64,000 nt of DNA from Polychytrium aggregatum. Its lineage: Eukaryota; Chytridiomycota; Chytridiomycetes; Polychytriales. Location: positions 16,395-80,394 of the forward strand of contig NW_026516368.1 in NCBI RefSeq assembly GCF_025602895.1, written 5' to 3'. How positions within the stretch are numbered: position 1 is the stretch's first letter; each line of letters opens with the position of its first letter. Position numbers and translations under genes: made by a program. The notes under the pieces are model-generated. The model was not told the DNA's origin. It saw nothing but the letters and a program-made list of their open reading frames with translations, and did no database searches. Shown in pieces: positions 10,751 through 19,877 of the stretch.

Positions 10751-12543
10751 GTGGCTCTGGAGCCCTAGTAGGAGACCAACGCCGTGGATTGCTCAATGCA
10801 GTCCACGCGTCTCCAGAGGAAGTTCACCTCGCCCCCTCCCCCGAAGGAGAAACAAACCAAGTGTTGTGCGTCGTGCGAGAGGTGCATGGTGGCGCAAGCC
10901 GCCTGCCTCTCCACGAACGTGAAGAGAAAACCAAAATTGAAAACCAAAACAAAAAAGAAAATCAAGAACCCTTGAGGGACAGGACCGCCTGTGCCCTCAC
11001 CCCTGTCAAGTCGTGTGTGTCGGATGCTTCCGACATGTGTCCGCAAGCCGTGGACGTCGTGTGCAATGGCGTGCTGACGCCGCAGGCCCCCGCAATGGCC
11101 GAACCCTATCCAAAATGTCCGAGTGGCCGTGATGAAGCCAACCAAGACCAAGTGTCGCCCGTTCCCCCAAGTCAAGTCATGGTGCAGGAGGCTGTGCAGG
11201 AGGACCATGAAGAGTCCCTGCTGTACCTCCCTGCCACCGTCCAAGGTCACACCGTCCGAATGATGGTGGACTCTGGAGCAAGCTGCAACTTTGTCAGCAG
11301 ACGCTTGCTCCAGGAGCTCAACATACATGCAACCAAGAAGAAGTCGCCGATGAGTGTGGCGCTTGCAGACGATCGTGTGCAGCAGTGCACACACCAAGTG
11401 GTCCTGCGAGTGGCCCTCCATCCCAAGTACCATCCTGTCCTGTTGTTCCAAGTGATCGACACCAAGTTCGATGCCATCCTCGGCATGAGCTGGCTTGCTC
11501 GTGCCGAGCCGACTCCAGTCGTCGACTGGAAAGGCCGCACTGTCCGTGTTGGCCCTGACATTGTCCTGCAGGGCATGGCCTCACCCAACATGCCACCTCT
11601 CCTCTCAGCCATGCAATTCAAGAGGCTGATCAAGAAGGACACGTCGTTCCTCTGTGTCGTGCGTGAGGTCGACGACACCGACCAAGCCGGTCCCGGTCCC
11701 CCGCCTGTGGTGACCAAGCTGCTCGACGAGTACAAGGACGTATTCCCCGACCAGTTGCCACAATGCCTGCCACCCCAACGCACCGTCGATCATCGCATCG
11801 ACATCGAACCAGGCTCGTCGCCTCCGTCAAGACCGACGTACCAACTGTCGCTGACGGAGATGGACGAACTCAAGCGCCAGTTGGATGACCTCCTCGCCCA
11901 TGGGTTCATCCGCCCGAGCCAGTCACCGTATGGTGCACCAGTGCTCTTTGTCAAGAAGAAAGAAGGTGATCTCAGGATGTGCGTCGACTATCGCGCACTA
12001 AACAAACAGACCATCAAGAACACCTACCCGTTGCCCAGGATCGACGAGTTGATGGATCGTCTGAGTGGAGCAAAGGTCTTTAGCAAGATAGACCTCCGCT
12101 CAGGCTACCATCAGATCCGCATCCACGAGGATGATGTCCACAAGACCGCCTTCAGGACTCGCTACGGACTGTACGAGTTCCTAGTGCTGCCGTTCGGATT
12201 GACGAACGCACCTGCCACGTTCATGCAGCTGATGAACGATGTGTTCCGCCAAGAGCTCGACAACTCTGTCATCGTGTACCTGGATGATATCCTTGTGTAC
12301 AGCAAGGATGAAGCGACCCATGAAGGTCATGTCGCCCGCGTGCTGGCCAAGCTACGCGAGCACAAGTTGTATGCCAAACTGTCCAAGTGTGAGTTCTTCA
12401 AGAATCAAGTCCCGTTCCTGGGACACGTTGTCTCAGGAAGAGGAATCGAAGTCGACCCCGCCAAGGTCAAGTCTGTGGTCGAGTGGCCGCCGCTCGCATG
12501 CGTCTCTGACGTGCAGTCGTTTCTCGGTCTCGTCAACTACTAC
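10714..12543 (+). pseudogene. pol: Pol of A3, truncated within reverse transcriptase
   Basis: The pol frame (opens at GTG 10714, -1 relative to gag) is intact through the protease (DSGA) and through RT including YLDD, and is cut after VNYY at 12543. There the next LTR (12544) is joined directly. In intact copies the following codons are CGC CGA TTC; here they are absent. RNase H, integrase and chromodomain are lost. The reading frame runs 69 bases into the LTR before a stop, giving a short foreign tail. Confidence 0.93.
10729..10772 (+). other. -1 ribosomal frameshift signal of A3
   Basis: GGGAAAC at 10729-10735, spacer GGCCGAC, hairpin 10743-10772 with arms CCTACTAG (10743-10750) and CTAGTAGG (10765-10772). 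The inner GGCT/AGCC stem closes a CTGG loop. Confidence 0.9.
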
Positions 12544-12852
12544 TGTAGGAGATGGTATCTCCGACGCTGTGCTGCGCGTACTGCGCGTACTGCGCGGCGC
12601 AGTGGGTCGTGACCTGTGCTGCGCTTTGCGTTTTCACGCACCGCAGGCAGGCCACCGCAGGGTATACCTGCGGGTTGCCCCCGTTCCCCCCGTTTGTCTG
12701 GAGTTCGGTTTTATCGTGAATAAACGTAAGTGCTCCCCGAGCTCACCCGTCCGCTAGAGTAGCCTAGCACCGCCCTGTTCTGCCCCGTCCTGTCTTGTCT
12801 TGTACCCCCTCCCTCCCCGTCTTGCCCCAACGTCCCAGTAGTGGACGTTACA
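12544..12852 (+). repeat. Internal LTR of the composite (5' LTR of A4)
   Basis: A full 309-bp LTR joined on the left to truncated A3 pol (flank ACTAC) and followed on the right by a primer site and gag. It has G at 12623 (LTR position 80), unlike the outer two LTRs of the composite. Confidence 0.96.
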
Positions 12853-12865
12853 TGGTAGCATCGGA
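12853..12865 (+). promoter_or_regulatory. tRNA primer-binding site of A4
   Basis: TGGTAGCATCGGA directly after the LTR, as in A2 and A3. Confidence 0.8.
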
Positions 12866-12974
12866 AATCCTCGTCTTGTTTTCGTCCTGTTTGTCCTCTT
12901 TCTAGATCCTCAAGCTGGATCCCGCCTCTCTTGCCGACCGACTCTCCTCTCTGTCCCTGGAGCCTGCCCCTGCC

Positions 12975-13387
12975 ATGAGCAACCCCCGCCCACTTCCGGA
13001 AGCCTTCCTCAAGACCTTCCGTGCCCCAGTGTTTACTGGGAAGAGCCGCTCCTCCTCGGTGGAGGACTGGCTGCAGCAACTCGAGGACTACCTCGATGCT
13101 GCCCAAGTCGCCCCCACCCACCACATCGTCGCCGCCAAGCTCTGCTTAAAGGACCAGGCGTACCGTTGGTACCGCCGCCAAGGGTTCGACGAGCAGAGCG
13201 AAGGTGTGTTTGACGACTTCAAGGACCGCCTCCGTCGCCGCTTCGGCAGCCCCAATGCTGAACTCATTGCCCGTGACAAGCTATACTCTCTCGTGCAGCG
13301 TGGTTCTGTGACCCGCTACATCGAGGAGTTTGAAGACCTCTCCTCCCAGATTGAGGAGCTGGGCTCTGCTGATGCGATGTACCTCTT
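12975..13387 (+). CDS. gag: Gag of A4, N-terminal part (split by B)
   Basis: ATG at 12975; same Gag domain as A2. It is interrupted after codon ~138 (DAMYLF) by the family B element at 13388, with target duplication CTCTT (13383-13387 and 19464-19468). The frame continues at 19469. Confidence 0.93.
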
Positions 13388-13806
13388 TGTAAGGAGTGAA
13401 CAAGCGCAAGGACGAAGACCAAGTGCTTGGTATGAGCTTTATTAGCTTTTAGCCCCGAACACCAAAGAACAAGTTTTGTTCGAACTGGTGTTCAACATAG
13501 GCTCAGACATGCAGGGCTATTTATAGACCGGGAGAAGGTCGAGGGGCAAAAGTGGGCGAGAAGGGTGGAGCATCACAGAGAAGCGAGAAGGGGGTGCGAG
13601 AGTGGCTGGTGTGCAAGCGAGAGAGGCTTGGCACAGCCCGGGGACATGTGCCGAGCGGTGGGGGAGGCAGGAAACCAGTAGACGCGGGTGGCAACGGCGC
13701 GTGCTCATGCATGGGGGCAAACAAACACGTGGGGACTCATGATTGGTGCGGAGGGCGAGAGCATGCGGGACAATCTCATTGGTCCGTTGTGATGCTGGTC
13801 ATCACA
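13388..13806 (-). repeat. 3' LTR of B (419 bp)
   Basis: Sense strand starts TGTGATGACC and ends CTCCTTACA. It contains the TATA box TATAAATA, the self-primer copy AGTTCGAACAAA and AATAAA. Confidence 0.97.
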
Positions 13807-13819
13807 CTATCTCCTCCTT
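13807..13819 (-). promoter_or_regulatory. Polypurine tract of B
   Basis: Sense AAGGAGGAGATAG abuts the 3' LTR. It primes plus-strand DNA in this element class. It also encodes the last residues and the stop of Pol. Confidence 0.82.
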
Positions 13820-16800
13820 AAACTACGGCGTGTTCCATCTTGAGTTCTCCTGGGGCCAGGCTTGTCTGGGTAGCGTCGGTGGTACTCCGCGGCCACCGTT
13901 GGGGCAAAGACAATGTCGGCGGGCTCCCAACTTCGATCGGTGACCGGGTAGCCTTTCCAATCGATGAGATAGTGCAGCTTTCCGCGCACGAACTTGGAGT
14001 CTAAGATCTCTTCGACCTCCCACTCCAAGTTCCCATCGATGACCACCGCAGGGGGCGGCGCTTGCACCCGACCCGGAAGCGAGTTCTTCTTGTAGGGCTC
14101 AAGAAGAGACACATGGAACACCGGGTGCACCTTTATGTCCTTTGGCAAGTCCAGGCGGAAAGCCAATGTCCCGACGGCCTCGAGGATGGTGAATGGTCCA
14201 ATCCTCTGGTAATCCAGCTTCTTGCTTGGGCGAGTGGTGCTGATGTTACGAGTCAGCACCCAGACTTGATCGCCCGGACGCAAGTCGGGAGCCTGGGACC
14301 TCCGGAGATCTGAGAAGTGCTTGTAGTCAGACTTTGCCTTCTCAAGATTCTCCTTCAACAGTGCCAGGTTCCGCTGGAGATGTTCAACCCTCTCCGTGGC
14401 AGAGGGAACATCAGGGCCGCCAGCGACAACGGGGACTTCGAACCTTGGGTGGAACCCATAGGTTGCCAAGAATGGCGAGGCATGTGTTGACGAGTTCTCG
14501 AGGTTATTGTAAGAGAACTCGGCCAACGGCAGCAGCTCGGCCCAGTCATCTTGCTGATACGACGTGTAACAGCGCAGGTATTGGTTGATGACCTGGTTGA
14601 CCCTCTCAGTCTGTCCATCGGTCTGGGGATGGAAGGCCGTGGACAGACTGGTTTGGATCCCGAGCTGCGTGCAGAGTGCCTTCCAGAACCGAGAGGTGAA
14701 CTGACTTCCTCGGTCTGAAACCACTGTGTCGGGGAGGCCATGGAGACGAAAGACATTGTCGAGGAACAGTGACGCAGTCTCCTCCGCCGACGGCAGTGAA
14801 CGCCAGGACATAAAGTGTGCCATCTTTGTGAGGCTGCATACCACCACAAAGATGCAGGTGTGACCCTTGGACTTTGGCAGATCAGTGATAAAGTCCATGG
14901 TCAGTGTCCCCCAGGGTCGATCGGCTGTCTGGAGTGGCAACAGGAACCCAAACGGCTTGTGTCGCGGAGCTTTCGAGCGTGCACAGGTGTCGCACGTCGA
15001 GACGTACTCTTTGACATCTTTCCGATAGGTTTGCCACCAAAACTGTCGCGATACCAGAGCCAGAGTCCGTCGGATGCCTGGATGACCCACAGCGACTGGG
15101 TCATGGCACGACTTGAGCGCCGGAACTCGGCACGACTCTGGGACCACAATCCTGTTCTGGAAGGTGAGGTACTGGCCATTCCAGACGAACTTCGGGTCAC
15201 GACGGTATTTGTCTAGACCGGGATCCCGAGCCTGCTCTTCGGCTATGAGCTGCAGCAAATCCACAGGGTCACTGCGACTTGCAACCGAAGAGCGGGCGTC
15301 TCTGCTTCGGAGCACGCGTATCACCGCGGCAGGATCGAGAAGCAGAGGCGGATCCCTCGACACGGAGGCCGACGAAGGGATGTAGTCCGAGCGACGAGAC
15401 AGGGCATCGGCCTTGCCGTTCCTCGCACCAGGACGGTACTGGATGCGGATGTCGAACCGAGACAAGAACTGGGACCACCGTGCATGACGCTGGTTTAGGA
15501 TGCGAGCCGTTGCCAGGTACTCCAAGTTCTTGTGATCGGTCAGAACGGCAACGGGATGCTGGGCGCCTTCGAGGTAGTGTCGCCACGCCTCGAAAGCCTC
15601 CTTGATCGCCAACAGCTCTTTCTCGTATATGCTGTAGTTACGTTCAGCATTCGAGAGTGTCCGCGAATGGAACGAGCAAGGATGAAGGCGATCATCAGCA
15701 CCCCGCTGGGAGAGCACGCATCCAAGCGCAAAGTCCGACGCATCTGACTCTACGACGAACGGCTTGGATGGGTCCGGATGCACCAGAACGGGCTCCGAAA
15801 CGAAGGCATCCTTCAAGGATCTGAATGCTTTATCGGCTTCGCGGGACCACTGGAAGCCATGCGTCTTCCGGAAGAGCCGAGTCATGGGCCCCGCGATCTT
15901 TGCGTATCCATCGATGAAGCGTCGATAGAAGTTCGCAAACCCGACAAAGGATCGAAGATCCGAGATGTTGCGCGGTATGGGCCAATCCAAGATCGCAGAG
16001 AGCTTGGATCGCTCCATACCGATGCCCTCGGGCGAGACCATGAAACCAAGGAACGAGACCGAGGTTTTGGAGAACTCGCACTTCTCCAGCTTGCAATACA
16101 GCTTTGCAGCTCGGAGCTTCGAGAGGACCTGCTTGACGTGCTCTACATGCTGCGACGGATCAGCACTGTAGATCAAGATATCGTCAAGATACGCAATTGC
16201 GAACTGGTCCAACTCGGTGCGCAGGACGTCGTTGATGAAGTGCTGGAACGTCGCTGGCGCGTTGGTGAGCCCAAAGGGCATCACCAAGTACTCGAAGTGC
16301 CCATATCGAGTACGGAAAGCTGTCTTCCACTCGTCCCCGGAGCGGATGCGCAGCAGATTGTAGGCTCCACGAAGGTCCAGCTTAGTGAACACCTTCGCGC
16401 CTCGAAGTCGGTCCAGCAGCTCGCCGATCAGCGGTAAAGGGTAACGGTTCTTTACCGTGATACCGTTCAGTGCGCGGTAGTCAACGCAAAGACGAAGTGA
16501 GCCGTCCTTCTTCTTGACGAAGAGGATTGGTGAGCCTGCTGGGGACGACGAAGGACGAACGAATCCCTTGGCAAGATTCTCGTCGAGATAGTCACGCAGA
16601 GCGTGAAGTTCGGGCTCGGACAGTGAGTACAGAGGCCCGAACTTTGGCGACTTGCCCGGCTCCAAGTCAATGGGGCAGTCATAAGGGCGATGCGGAGGCA
16701 AGGAGTCAGCTTCCTGTTTAGAGAAAACAGACAGGAAGTCCTTGTACTCCGCAGGCACTTCGACAGTCGCAGTGCTCGGCTCGTCAGTGGGCAGGACATG

Positions 16801-17829
16801 GACCTGAAAGATGGTCAGGGGTTGCGTTCCATGCCTGCATGCATCCAAAGACTCGCGCATCGAGCGGTAATCAATGCTGCAGACGCGGAGAGGAGCGTCC
16901 GAGCTGAGAGGAGGGGCGTGGACAAGGTCAGAATAATGTTCGACGGTTACTTTATTCTGAACAATGTCCGAAGAACAAACAACAGGAGGAGGTACATCAA
17001 GGAGGGAAAGAGAACTGACAACAGAAGAAGGGGTTTGGGAAGAGCGAAGGGGTTCGGGAGGAACAAGACAAGAAGGGGAAGACGAAGGTGGGAGCGTAGG
17101 AGAGGAGCTTAGATCAATCAAAGGAGTGGAATCATCAAGAAGGGGAGTGACATTGGAGGAAGTGGAGCAAGACGAAAGGGAAGTAGTGCATGGAGAGGGG
17201 TCGGAATCAACAGAAGGAGGGAGACAAAGAAGACCGCGAGACCAGACAATCTTGGGCTCGGCGGTGCGCAACCAAGGAAAGCCAAGGATAAGTGGTTGAT
17301 GTGGAGACCTGATCACATCGAACCGAAGGCGTTGCGAGACGTCCCCGAGAATCACCTCGAGTGGAGCAGTCTCGCGGAGGATGGGGCCAGACGACAGCGG
17401 CTTACCATCCACGCCTTCCACTGCCAAGGGCGAAGCCTTGGAGCAGGTGGGGACAGAGTGTCGAGCAACAAAGTCCTCGTCGATAAAGTTGCCAGAGGCA
17501 CCAGAATCGACAAGTCCTTCGCACGACAGAGAATCACCAGAAGGAAGACGAACAGCGACGGGAACAACCAACGAGCAACGACGAACAGACGAAACACAAG
17601 ACTTTGGTTCGGTACCAGCTTCGGCACCAGGGTTGCGGCTAGCACAGACAGTTAACTTTGCCGAGGGTTGGCAGGACAGCTCAGGTATTTGCACCTGTGG
17701 ATGAGGTGCAGTTCCCAGTGACACCAGAGGTGCCACGGGTACTATGCCAGAGCTGAGAGTGTCCGCCGGTCCAGAGGCAAGGCGAAGCTGTCCGCACATC
17801 ACTGCTTCCCCAGTACTTACCAAAGGCAC
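13807..17829 (-). CDS. pol: Pol polyprotein of B
   Basis: About 1340 codons from a GTG at 17829, but the frame is open without stops up to the slippery site at 17907-17913, so the true product is a Gag-Pol fusion. Protease DSGA is at 108-111. A long Ser/Pro-rich spacer separates it from RT (YLDD 547-550). RNase H carries ESDASDFALG. Integrase has HHCC (HDPVAVGHPG...CDTC) and triad D979, D1039, E1075. The C-terminal chromodomain reads LEWEVEEIL...DWKGY...SWEP, with Trp in the first aromatic position. The stop TAG touches the 3' LTR, so the polypurine tract codes for the C-terminal SLRRR. No internal break. Confidence 0.95.
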   Translation of the reverse strand: MPLVSTGEAVMCGQLRLASGPADTLSSGIVPVAPLVSLGTAPHPQVQIPELSCQPSAKLTVCASRNPGAEAGTEPKSCVSSVRRCSLVVPVAVRLPSGDSLSCEGLVDSGASGNFIDEDFVARHSVPTCSKASPLAVEGVDGKPLSSGPILRETAPLEVILGDVSQRLRFDVIRSPHQPLILGFPWLRTAEPKIVWSRGLLCLPPSVDSDPSPCTTSLSSCSTSSNVTPLLDDSTPLIDLSSSPTLPPSSSPSCLVPPEPLRSSQTPSSVVSSLSLLDVPPPVVCSSDIVQNKVTVEHYSDLVHAPPLSSDAPLRVCSIDYRSMRESLDACRHGTQPLTIFQVHVLPTDEPSTATVEVPAEYKDFLSVFSKQEADSLPPHRPYDCPIDLEPGKSPKFGPLYSLSEPELHALRDYLDENLAKGFVRPSSSPAGSPILFVKKKDGSLRLCVDYRALNGITVKNRYPLPLIGELLDRLRGAKVFTKLDLRGAYNLLRIRSGDEWKTAFRTRYGHFEYLVMPFGLTNAPATFQHFINDVLRTELDQFAIAYLDDILIYSADPSQHVEHVKQVLSKLRAAKLYCKLEKCEFSKTSVSFLGFMVSPEGIGMERSKLSAILDWPIPRNISDLRSFVGFANFYRRFIDGYAKIAGPMTRLFRKTHGFQWSREADKAFRSLKDAFVSEPVLVHPDPSKPFVVESDASDFALGCVLSQRGADDRLHPCSFHSRTLSNAERNYSIYEKELLAIKEAFEAWRHYLEGAQHPVAVLTDHKNLEYLATARILNQRHARWSQFLSRFDIRIQYRPGARNGKADALSRRSDYIPSSASVSRDPPLLLDPAAVIRVLRSRDARSSVASRSDPVDLLQLIAEEQARDPGLDKYRRDPKFVWNGQYLTFQNRIVVPESCRVPALKSCHDPVAVGHPGIRRTLALVSRQFWWQTYRKDVKEYVSTCDTCARSKAPRHKPFGFLLPLQTADRPWGTLTMDFITDLPKSKGHTCIFVVVCSLTKMAHFMSWRSLPSAEETASLFLDNVFRLHGLPDTVVSDRGSQFTSRFWKALCTQLGIQTSLSTAFHPQTDGQTERVNQVINQYLRCYTSYQQDDWAELLPLAEFSYNNLENSSTHASPFLATYGFHPRFEVPVVAGGPDVPSATERVEHLQRNLALLKENLEKAKSDYKHFSDLRRSQAPDLRPGDQVWVLTRNISTTRPSKKLDYQRIGPFTILEAVGTLAFRLDLPKDIKVHPVFHVSLLEPYKKNSLPGRVQAPPPAVVIDGNLEWEVEEILDSKFVRGKLHYLIDWKGYPVTDRSWEPADIVFAPTVAAEYHRRYPDKPGPRRTQDGTRRSLRRR

Positions 17830-17870
17830 CTTACCAATGTCTTCACTTTCGGAAGGCGGTGGGCACGGCT

Positions 17871-17913
17871 CCGGTTCAAGGCCTTCACTTAGAACCGGGC
17901 CTGGTCGTTTCCC
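17871..17913 (-). other. -1 ribosomal frameshift signal of B
   Basis: Sense GGGAAAC (17907-17913) in frame as TCG GGA AAC; spacer GACCAGGC; hairpin 17871-17898 with arms CCGGTTC and GAACCGG. The gag stop TAA opens the 14-nt loop. Two arm positions differ from D with both partners changed. Confidence 0.9.
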
Positions 17914-18866
17914 GAACTGAAGTCTTGCACTTCTCCATCTTCGTAAACGATGGTGCGGATGATCCTCGGGCCGGGAGGTCCAGGGGGCGGTCCGGTAGCT
18001 CTGGTAGATCCAAACTTGACGGGGCAGTTTCGTACCAAGTGGCCCTTCTTGCCACAGTACAGGCAGAGTCCAAAGCGGCGGCGGCGTTGTTTCTCCTCGG
18101 CGGTCAGGGGTCCAGAGACGGCAGAGTCCACTTGCATGGGCTCGGAAACAATGTAGGAGGGGTGCGGCGGAGCGAGGACGGGCGCGGGAGCGATGGCGGG
18201 AACGGCAGCGGAGGCGGAACCAAAGGCGAACTGGGAAGACCGGTAGCGGGCAGGCGTGCTTCGGCGCTCTTGACGGCGCTCGCGGATTCGTGCATCGAGC
18301 TCGTTACAAAGCTCGATGTACTCCTCCAGATCTCGTGGCAGAGGGCGAACTCGCGAAAGTTCGTCTCTGACATCATCCGACAAGCCAAGTCGGAAGAACG
18401 AGATCTTTGCACCGTCGTTCCAAGTCGTATCGGCGGCAATACGAAGGAACTCGGATGCATAGACTGCGCACGGGCGGTTGCCCTGAGACAGTGTGGTGAT
18501 CACTGACTCGGCAGTCCTGGCCCGATCAGGGTCGTCAAACACTTTGGAAAAGCGTTCTAGGAAATCGCCAAAAGAGTTGAGTCGGGGATCACCCATCTCA
18601 AGCATCGGAGTCGCCCACTGGAGAGCCGGTCCAGTGAGCAGACTAATGACGAATCCGACCTTAATCGGGTCAGCAGGGAACCGGTGGGGCTGCATTCGTA
18701 TATACAGTTTGCACTGATTTACGAATGCCCGGAACCCTTGCCGGTTACCGTCGTAACGGTCCGGCATCTGCACGCTGTACCCAGCGGCAGGAGCATCGCG
18801 AGCTGTCCGGAGCTCGGCGAGCTCGGCCTCCAAGGCACGGAGGCGGTCCACGAGGGCAGGATCCAT
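17889..18866 (-). CDS. gag: Gag of B
   Basis: 325 residues from ATG 18866. A short N-terminal leucine-rich helix (MDPALVDRLRALEAELAEL) may be a coiled coil. The capsid-type domain follows (DRYDGNRQGFRAFVNQCKLY, then LTGPALQWATPML). An Ala/Pro-rich linker leads to the CCHC knuckle CLYCGKKGHLVRNC, then PGPPGPRIIRTIVYEDGEV. The last codons hold the slippery site. The layout matches D Gag closely, including the VYEDGE/VYDDGE segment before the frameshift. Confidence 0.95.
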   Translation of the reverse strand: MDPALVDRLRALEAELAELRTARDAPAAGYSVQMPDRYDGNRQGFRAFVNQCKLYIRMQPHRFPADPIKVGFVISLLTGPALQWATPMLEMGDPRLNSFGDFLERFSKVFDDPDRARTAESVITTLSQGNRPCAVYASEFLRIAADTTWNDGAKISFFRLGLSDDVRDELSRVRPLPRDLEEYIELCNELDARIRERRQERRSTPARYRSSQFAFGSASAAVPAIAPAPVLAPPHPSYIVSEPMQVDSAVSGPLTAEEKQRRRRFGLCLYCGKKGHLVRNCPVKFGSTRATGPPPGPPGPRIIRTIVYEDGEVQDFSSGNDQARF

Positions 18867-19044
18867 GGCGGGACTGGGACTGGGACTGGGAAAAAAAAAA
18901 AAAAGCGAGGAGGTTCAAGAACAGGAGAGCGAAGAGGGCTCAGACACAAGTGTGCTTGAGGTTCGGACAGGACTAGGAAAGGGGCGGGGCTAGGAGCGGA
19001 AGATACCAAGCAGGTGGTATCAGTAGAAGAGAGTTCGAACAAAG
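18867..19044 (-). other. Leader of B between 5' LTR and gag
   Basis: 178 bases without a supported ORF. It holds the self-primer site (19032-19043), a TGCTTGG block (19006-19012) complementary to the LTR, and a 14-base homopolymer (A at 18891-18904, T on the sense strand) just upstream of gag. Confidence 0.85.
19032..19043 (-). promoter_or_regulatory. Self-primer binding site of B
   Basis: Sense TTTGTTCGAACT, one base after the 5' LTR. It is the exact 12-base complement of AGTTCGAACAAA within the LTR (19132-19143), 39 bases downstream of the TATA box. This is the arrangement of Tf1/sushi self-primed elements. Confidence 0.8.
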
Positions 19045-19463
19045 TGTAAGGAGTGAACAAGCGCAAGGACGAAGACCAAGTGCTTGGTATGAGCTTTATT
19101 AGCTTTTAGCCCCGAACACCAAAGAACAAGTTTTGTTCGAACTGGTGTTCAACATAGGCTCAGACATGCAGGGCTATTTATAGACCGGGAGAAGGTCGAG
19201 GGGCAAAAGTGGGCGAGAAGGGTGGAGCATCACAGAGAAGCGAGAAGGGGGTGCGAGAGTGGCTGGTGTGCAAGCGAGAGAGGCTTGGCACAGCCCGGGG
19301 ACATGTGCCGAGCGGTGGGGGAGGCAGGAAACCAGTAGACGCGGGTGGCAACGGCGCGTGCTCATGCATGGGGGCAAACAAACACGTGGGGACTCATGAT
19401 TGGTGCGGAGGGCGAGAGCATGCGGGACAATCTCATTGGTCCGTTGTGATGCTGGTCATCACA
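19045..19463 (-). repeat. 5' LTR of B (419 bp)
   Basis: Partner of 13388-13806. TATA box at 19175-19182 (sense TATAAATA), likely transcript start region near 19143, AATAAA at 19095-19100 (sense). Confidence 0.97.
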
Positions 19464-19877
19464 CTCTTCCAGAAGGGCCTCAAGCCCAAGATCAGAGAGT
19501 ACATCGCCAGCAACCCTGATGCCCGCAAGTCCCTGGACGTGATGATGGACGTTGCCGAGAACCTCGACAACGTCCAGTACCATGGCCGCCAGTTCTACCC
19601 GCAGCTGGCAGGCGGCCATCGGTCTCATCACGTCCCAGCCCGTCCGCCTCGCCCGGCCCCGCCCGCAAGACCCATGCCTGAGCCCATGGACGTTGACGTC
19701 AACGCCATGGAGGCTCGTGGCCCTCCCCGCTCCCGGTTCCAGCAAGCTGCCACTGTCTCCCCCAAGGACAGACAGAAGCAGGAGGACCTCCGCCATGGTT
19801 CCTGCTTCTTCTGTCACCGACCGGGACACCAGGCCAAGGAGTGCCCCATGAAGTCGGGAAACGGCCGACCCTACTAG
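19464..19877 (+). CDS. gag: Gag of A4, C-terminal part
   Basis: Continues the Gag begun at 12975 after the B element; the first five bases are the CTCTT duplication. It encodes QKGLKPKI, the proline-rich linker with [10 protein letters not shown], and the CCHC knuckle, and ends at TAG 19875-19877. Confidence 0.92.
   Translation, partial: LFQKGLKPKIREYIASNPDARKSLDVMMDVAENLDNVQYHGRQFYPQLAGGHRSHHVPARPPRPAPPARPMPEPMDVDVNAMEARGPPRSRFQQAATVSPKDRQKQEDLRHGSCFFCHRPGHQAKECPMKSGNGRPY

Larger units (their letters stand above)
13388..19463 (-). mobile_element. Complete family B chromovirus (6076 bp)
   Basis: Two 419-bp LTRs (13388-13806, 19045-19463) that look identical, duplication CTCTT, intact gag and pol, a polypurine tract directly before the 3' LTR, and a self-complementary primer site in place of a tRNA site. 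Sister to family D in Pol, leader and recoding signal. Confidence 0.97.

Noticed and set aside
18891-18904. A14 run as the poly(A) tail of a non-LTR element or retrocopy
   Set aside because: It is internal to the intact B leader, has no adjacent retrocopy and no separate target duplication.
19132-19143. GTTCGAAC as a tRNA T-loop (B box) and hidden tRNA gene
   Set aside because: No A box, acceptor stem or cloverleaf around it; complementarity to the primer site explains it better.
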